Positions 58,731 to 64,000 of a stretch of 64,000 nucleotides of DNA are shown here, piece by piece. The stretch covers positions 5,687,021 to 5,751,020 of the forward strand of contig JANPWX010000033.1 of the NCBI GenBank assembly GCA_024734555.1, given 5' to 3'. The stretch is from Trochalopteron elliotii (taxonomy: Eukaryota > Chordata > Aves > Passeriformes > Leiothrichidae). The translations under genes and the position numbers were made by a program. The notes beneath the pieces were generated by a model, which did not search any database, was not told where the DNA came from, and saw only the letters and a list, made by a program, of their open reading frames with translations. Every line of letters begins with the position of its first letter. The stretch's first letter is position 1.

Positions 58731-59097
58731 CTCATCTGCCAGGACAGGGAGAAGGGATGGAAGATGCAGAAAAATGAGAATACACCAAGGGAATGAGCAT
58801 TGGAATTTCCTTCTCTGCTGGGAGAAACCCCTCAGCCCTAAAATCTCTCCCAGCGCATCCCAAAATGTGCAGTCTGGCCGGGAATTGCAGGGTGGGAACA
58901 TCAGGGATAATTTAGGCTGAGGTTGAGGCAAGGACTGAGCCATTCCAGCTGGGAATATCCATGGGGACAAGGAATCAGCAATCCCCAAACAAAGCAGAGC
59001 AATCCTAAAAGGAGGCGGAAGGAGGAAGGAAACTTCTGGAAAAATCCTGAATCAGGATGAGTCCAGCTCCAGGGGTGGGAATCTCCCAGTTTGCACA

Positions 59098-59190
59098 ACG
59101 ACCTTCCCCTATCCCAGGCTGCTCCAAGGCTCGTCCAGCCTGGCCTTGGACACTTTTCCATAATTTCTCTGGGAATCTGAGCCAGGGCTC
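59098..59190 (-). mobile_element. CR1 LINE fragment
   Basis: Reverse copy: CTATCCCAGGCTGCTCCAAG, GTCCAGCCTGGCCTTGGACA, TCTCTGGGAATCTGAGCCAG. Confidence 0.8.
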
Positions 59191-59297
59191 CCCTCGAGGA
59201 GGGAGAACCTGTGGCATTCCAGGCGGATCAGAAATCTCACACTGATTCCCTGGATTCAGAGCTGGTCACGGCCCTTCCCAATTTTCCCCCCCAATTC

Positions 59298-59425
59298 TGT
59301 TCCAACCCCAGCACTTCCCACTATCCCAAGGTGATCCAAGTGTCCAACCTGGCCCTGGACAATTCCAGGGATGAGGCAGCCATAGATTTCCTGGGAATCT
59401 GTTCCAAGCCTCGGCAGGACCTCGG
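59298..59425 (-). mobile_element. CR1 LINE fragment
   Basis: Reverse copy: CTGTTCCAACCCCAGCACTT, CAACCTGGCCCTGGACAATT, CCAGGGATGAGGCAGCC, CCTGGGAATCTGTTCCAAGC. Confidence 0.8.
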
Positions 59426-59449
59426 CGGCTCCAAACGCGCTCTGGGCTG

Positions 59450-60420
59450 GGCTTTGCTCCTTCCCACCCAGGAATTCCCACCCCGGCAGCATTCCATGAG
59501 CTCGGATCCAGCTGCTCCCAACTCCCACGCCGGGGTGTGGCCGGTGGGAATCCCGCGGGGCTGGAATTCCCGGCAGGAGGAGCACAGGGACACATTCCTG
59601 CCCCGGGTGCCATCCCTCCCTCCCTCCCTCCCGGGGCGCAGCTGTCCCTGCCCCAGCTCCCTTCGCTGCCAATCCCGCCTGGAATCACGCACTCGGGGGG
59701 GGGAGTTTGGGATGCTCCTCATGGAGCAGGGATCCCACCCCGCCCAGCCCCCGGCTGCCGAGCATTCCGACACTTCGGGATGGCTCCATGTTTTTTCCCG
59801 TGGGATGGGATGCAGCTGGAGAGAGACCCCGGCACGCAGAATTCCCCATGCTCCAACCTTTCCAAGACTTTCCAAGCTTGTGGGAAAAGAAGAGCTGAGC
59901 TCCCTGCTCATCCCAACCCCGAACATTCCTTTGGGGACATCCATGGAGCGGCGATTCCCGGGATGGAGGAGGGGACAGGGACACCGGCAGCTGGCCAGGA
60001 GCCATCCCGACACTTCCCACATAAAAGGAAAGATTCCAGGAGCGGGGAATGGGGGTGAGGGGGGAACCGAAGCCTCGCTGTGACCTTGAGATTTTCCCCG
60101 GCGCAGCCGAGGATTAAAGCGCCCGCTCGGGTTTCTGCGCCTGGGACAATTCCAGAGGCTCCAGGCTGTGCCAGAGGGTGGGAATGTCTGGGCAGGTGGC
60201 GGCGGTGACGAGAAAAGCCTCGTCCCGCTCCCATTCCAAAGGGTGCTGCCTCCCCCACGACCCCTTTGGACTCGCATCCCATCCCAAATTCAGATTTTCC
60301 CTAACCTTTCCCGATGGAAAGAGGACGGAGCAGGGAGAGAGGATTCCTTGGGGGCTGGATGCAGGAATTCCCACCCTTATTTACGATAATTCTATCCCGG
60401 GATCTCCCTCCCAGCTCGGC
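59450..60420. other. GC- and CpG-richer stretch in the long intron
   Basis: CpG sites are visibly denser than in the surroundings (for example near 59540, 59630 and 60110-60230). Long open frames occur on both strands as expected from low stop-codon density, but none shows a domain, splice signals or a start context worth a gene call. It could be a methylation-variable regulatory island. Confidence 0.3.
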
Positions 60421-63344
60421 TTTTGCTCCTGGATGAGACCTCCCCGTTCCTGCCTTTCCCAAACTCTCCCTCCCTGGAGCACCTCAGAATTCCATGGAAT
60501 TCTCCAACATGGGATTTTCCGTGCCCTGTTTTAGAAGCCAAGCCAAAAAAAGATTTTAGATCTCTTGGAATTCGCTGATCCAAGCCTTTAACTCCTGGGG
60601 AAAAAGCAGGACCCAGCTGAGGGCGGGGAAATCCTTCTCCTGTCTCCATGCAGAGATCACTCCATAATTCCCACTAATTAATATGGAATTCTGCAGGTGG
60701 GACCTTAGACCTGCACTTAAACCCAGCTTTAACCTCATCCATTAAATCCATGAGGATTCCTGGAATTTTCAGGGATCCTGCTCCTGCCTCCCATCCAAAT
60801 CTCCTTTTGGAGCAACATTTCCAGCTGGGAGTTACTGGGAAGAGGCAGGACAGGGATGGAAAATCCAACGGGAGGAGGAGCTGGAATGCCAGAGGTTTAT
60901 CCCAGGCCTTTCCCACTTCCCACCTGTCACTTCCCAATCCTTATTTTACCAGGAAAAAAATGGGAAATGAAGGAAAACCAACAGCTTTGACGACTCTGCT
61001 GGGCTGGAATGAGGATGCTCCATGAGCCAGAGGGGTTGGAATATTTTTCCTTTTGCTCCGTTTAGCCAAAGGGAAGATTCCTCCTCTTGGAAACAGATTT
61101 AAAAAGCAATAATAACAATAATAAAACTCCCTCCCCATGAATTCCACAAAGTGGGATCATTCCAAGTGTTTCCCTATAAATCCCTGTTTTCCAGGAGTTT
61201 GTGGCTTGGGAATGAACAGAGCTCTCAGCTGGGTTTTCCTCCCCTTTTCCCAATTCCTTTCTTAACCACTTTTTAAGGAAAAAGAGGGAATTTGCTGCTT
61301 CTTCCACTTCAGGGATTCCACAGTACATCCCAATATTCCCAGTGATGGGACATGGACACTCCTCAAAGCCCTCAAATCCAATTCTCAAAATTCCCAGAAA
61401 TTATTTTTTTAAAAATTCTCTAAGAGGGCGATTAAAAAAAAAAAAATTCCAGCATTTTCCCAGCATTTCCCAGATTTCCAGGGCACATTCCCTCCTTTCC
61501 ACTGGGAAAGAAAAACCAGAGGAGATCAAAATGAGAGCCTTGGACACCAAAGGATTTCCTGACATCCAAAATCGCTGGCTTTGGGATTTTTTTTTTCCAG
61601 GACAGAAATGCTGGATCAGGCATTTTCCCTCCTCTGGATGCCAATCCAAAGGGATAAAGCTGACACAAATTCCATATTTATGGCTCTGAGCAGCTGGAGA
61701 GAAATTCTCCAGATCCAGCAGAGTCTGGAAGTGCTGGGAATGGGGATGAATTATCACCGAAATATTCCCTGGAAATGCTGGAATTGTCCTGATCCTGCCC
61801 TACAAACCAGCTCCAAAATGAGGATTTGGGAATCCAGGCCTGGATTTGGGAATCAAAGGAGCTTTTCTGCCCTTTTCCAACCCCTTTGGATGGAAGATTA
61901 GCCGTGGAATTGTTGGATGCCCTGCGGGACAGTGGGAATGCTGGGATGGGGACACCACAAATCCAGAGAAATCCCCGTGAGCCTGGATGAGGAATTCTGA
62001 ATTTCGGGGTGGAATTCTGGAAGATGTAGCAGCCCTTGGCATTCCCAGCCTTTGCTCCATGGAAATCGGAGGGATTTGGGATCCCTGGGATGTCCCCAAA
62101 GGCCTGAGCAGCCTGACCCCAACCTTTGATCCCAACTCAAACATTCCATGTTCCTTTCCTTCTCCATTCACCCTTCCCAGCCTTAAATCCTGTGGGATTT
62201 TAGAGGATTCCTAAATCCCAAGAGGAATAAACCAGGATTTTGGTCATGGCCAAATCCTCAAGTCCCAAAATATTTGAAACACTCCCATCATCATCCCATT
62301 CCCAGCGATCCCATCCCTTCTCTCTCTGAAGAAGAGATTTTTTCCCAGGAAAAACAACATGGAAAAGCAGCAGAGGAGAAATTCCCGCCTGCCAAGCACC
62401 TGGAAAATTCAAAAAGCTGTGATTTTCCACCAAACACCAGGAATGTGCCGGTGCTGGCATCGTGTCTAACGCAAAGTGATGTTGGGAATATTTTCCAAGA
62501 GCAAAAAATATTCCTCCTTTTCCAACTGGGACAAAGCCTGGCCTCATTTCAATCCTGCTCTGACCTGGCTGTGACCAGGGGTTGAACTCCCGGGAAAAGT
62601 GGAGCAGGGAAAGGCGGGAGAGGGGATGGGAGGATGAAAGGAAAGGGAAAAATCAGGTGAAAGCATCACAGGGGAGCAGTGACGAGGGATTTTCTGGGAT
62701 TTAATGGGCACAGCCTGGGAAAGCAGAAATCCCACAGCACCAGGGATTGTTTTCAGGGATAAATATCCCAGTTCCAGGAAAAATCATCCAAATCCAGCAT
62801 CTCCACAGCCAAAATCTGACTTTTACCCAAGTTGAAAACCAACTGAATCCAATTTCAGAAGAATTTTTTGGGGAAATTTTGGCTTCCCAAGGGTGAGTTA
62901 TCCTTAAGGAAAACTGGAAACAGCTCCACACGTTCTGGAGTGGGGATATCCTGAGCATCCCATCCCAAATATTCCCAAAATCCTCAGCACCATCATCCCA
63001 TGGGAGACAGGAGCCAGCCTGGAATGAGCCCAAAGCAGCTCCCAGCTCCTGCTACCATCAACAAAATTCCAGCTTTTCCCAAAGCCAGATTTGCAGGATG
63101 TGTGGGAGAGACTGAGTCAATAAAATTGGATTTTAAGGTGCTTTTCCTTCTCCAAACTGGCCAGAAAATTCTTGAGAATGGGAATGTGATTGAAATTTAA
63201 CTGTGGGATGAAATTCCCAACTCATTTGAAGCAATGAATCCCTTCCAGTGCCCACTCCTGGGATCTGGGAAGGATTTGGGAAGCGATCTCGAGTTCCTGG
63301 AGAATGTCCAGGGGGTGTGGATGGGGCTTGTGTGCCAGAGGGAA

Positions 63345-63532
63345 AGTCTAGATGGAATATTGGAAAAAAAGGAAGGCGGGGAGGCCCCAGATTCCCAGAA
63401 AATCTGTGGTTGCCTCATCCCTGGAATTGTCCAAGGACACCTGGAGCATCCTGGGATAGTGGGAAATGTTGGAGTTGGAACAAAATCATTTTCAATGATC
63501 TTCCCACCCTAACCATTCCATGATTCCATGAA
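63345..63532 (+). mobile_element. CR1 LINE 3' end
   Basis: Forward copy: CTAGATGGAATATTGGAAAA, GGAAGGCGGGGAGGCCCCAG, GGAATTGTCCAAGGACACCT and CCATTCCATGATTCCATGAA. Confidence 0.85.
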
Positions 63533-64000
63533 TTCTCCAGCATCAGCCAACCCCAAACTCCACATCCCCATCCCTGATGGATCAGCCTGCTTTTCCTGCT
63601 GCTCCAGAGGAAATGATCCCATTAATATCCCCACCTTCCAAATGCCAATTCCCATTTCCTTCCCTGCATTTCTAATCCTGGGATACTCCAAGGATCAATA
63701 GCCCAGGGATGCAGAGGAAGCTGCTCCCAGTCCAATATCCAATAATTATTGGAGAACTTGGCTTTGACGTGGGTGGGTTGCCAGGATGTGCCGGCACAAA
63801 ATTCCATTTCCAGAGGGAAAAAAATTCCCCCCGGGGATGAGGATTTATGGTTGGAGTGGGATATTTCCATCCTGAGAAAACAGGGATGGGAAGGATGGAA
63901 AAGCTTTGGGTTTTCCCACTTTTCTTCCTACTTTCCCTCCTCTCCCTTAGGACACGAGGAGCTGATATCCATGGATACAACACTGATGTATCCAGGATCA

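Larger units (their letters stand above)
35585..64000 (-). other. CACNA1H: Long intron upstream of exon A (5' part outside window)
   Basis: At least 28.4 kb of intron precede exon A. I looked for the expected upstream exon, a hydrophobic stretch ending near a Cav3-type Trp-Cys motif just before Trp-Phe-Glu, and did not find it. The intron holds many CR1 copies, about ten tandem arrays, AT-rich tracts at 42350-42900 and 48970-49085, and CpG-richer stretches at 53450-53680 and 59450-60420. Between about 43000-45200, 47200-48900, 52650-54700, 55000-56100 and 60450-63300 I recognise nothing beyond short homopolymers. Confidence 0.75.

Noticed and set aside
59211..60277. Overlapping 290-residue plus-strand and 318-residue minus-strand frames
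   Set aside because: Both pass through CR1 remnants and a GC-rich stretch with few stop codons, and neither resembles a known protein.
1..64000. A new enzymatic, defence or selfish gene system
   Set aside because: Beyond the seven channel exons no open frame shows domains, splice structure or codon pattern of a gene, and mobile sequences seen are noncoding remnants.

Overview
This is a piece of vertebrate nuclear DNA, almost certainly from a bird and probably a songbird. More than twenty remnants of the avian CR1 retrotransposon are scattered through it, several long terminal repeats look passerine, and simple repeats and minisatellites are dense. It carries part of one gene. Seven exons on the minus strand, all with AG/GT borders and a continuous reading frame, encode about 565 residues of a T-type (Cav3) voltage-gated calcium channel alpha-1 subunit. 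The paralogue is CACNA1H (Cav3.2). The histidine in the S3-S4 loop of domain I (Gly-His-Asn-Val-Ser) is diagnostic, because Cav3.1 and Cav3.3 have Gln there. The I-II loop also carries Cav3.2-like stretches: [25 protein letters not shown] and VGEH.

Layout, read in transcription order from high to low coordinates: 35585-64000 is the 3' part of a long intron whose upstream exon is not in the window. Exon A (35466-35584) holds S1. Exon B (34716-34849) holds S2 and S3. Exon C (31169-31266) holds the S3-S4 loop and the S4 sensor. Exon D (26130-26289) holds the S4-S5 linker and S5. Exon E (18439-18751) holds the pore turret and the start of the P-loop. Exon F (6896-6988) holds the selectivity-filter Glu and the start of S6. 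Exon G (5366-6143) holds the end of S6 and much of the I-II loop, with the gating brake and a polyhistidine run. 1-5365 is the next intron, which ends in a minisatellite at the window edge. Together the exons make nearly all of domain I except the N-terminus, plus the proximal I-II linker. Domains II-IV lie beyond the low-coordinate edge.

About 98 percent of the window is intron: CR1 fragments in both orientations, three recognisable LTRs, roughly twenty tandem arrays (unit sizes 4 to about 400 bp), AT-rich tracts and a 3-base assembly gap. I found no second protein gene, no RNA gene and no new enzymatic or defence system. The points most worth checking are repeats sitting right after 5' splice sites, a sense-oriented LTR polyadenylation signal in the short intron before exon G, and a large AT-rich hairpin with perfect 18-bp arms.
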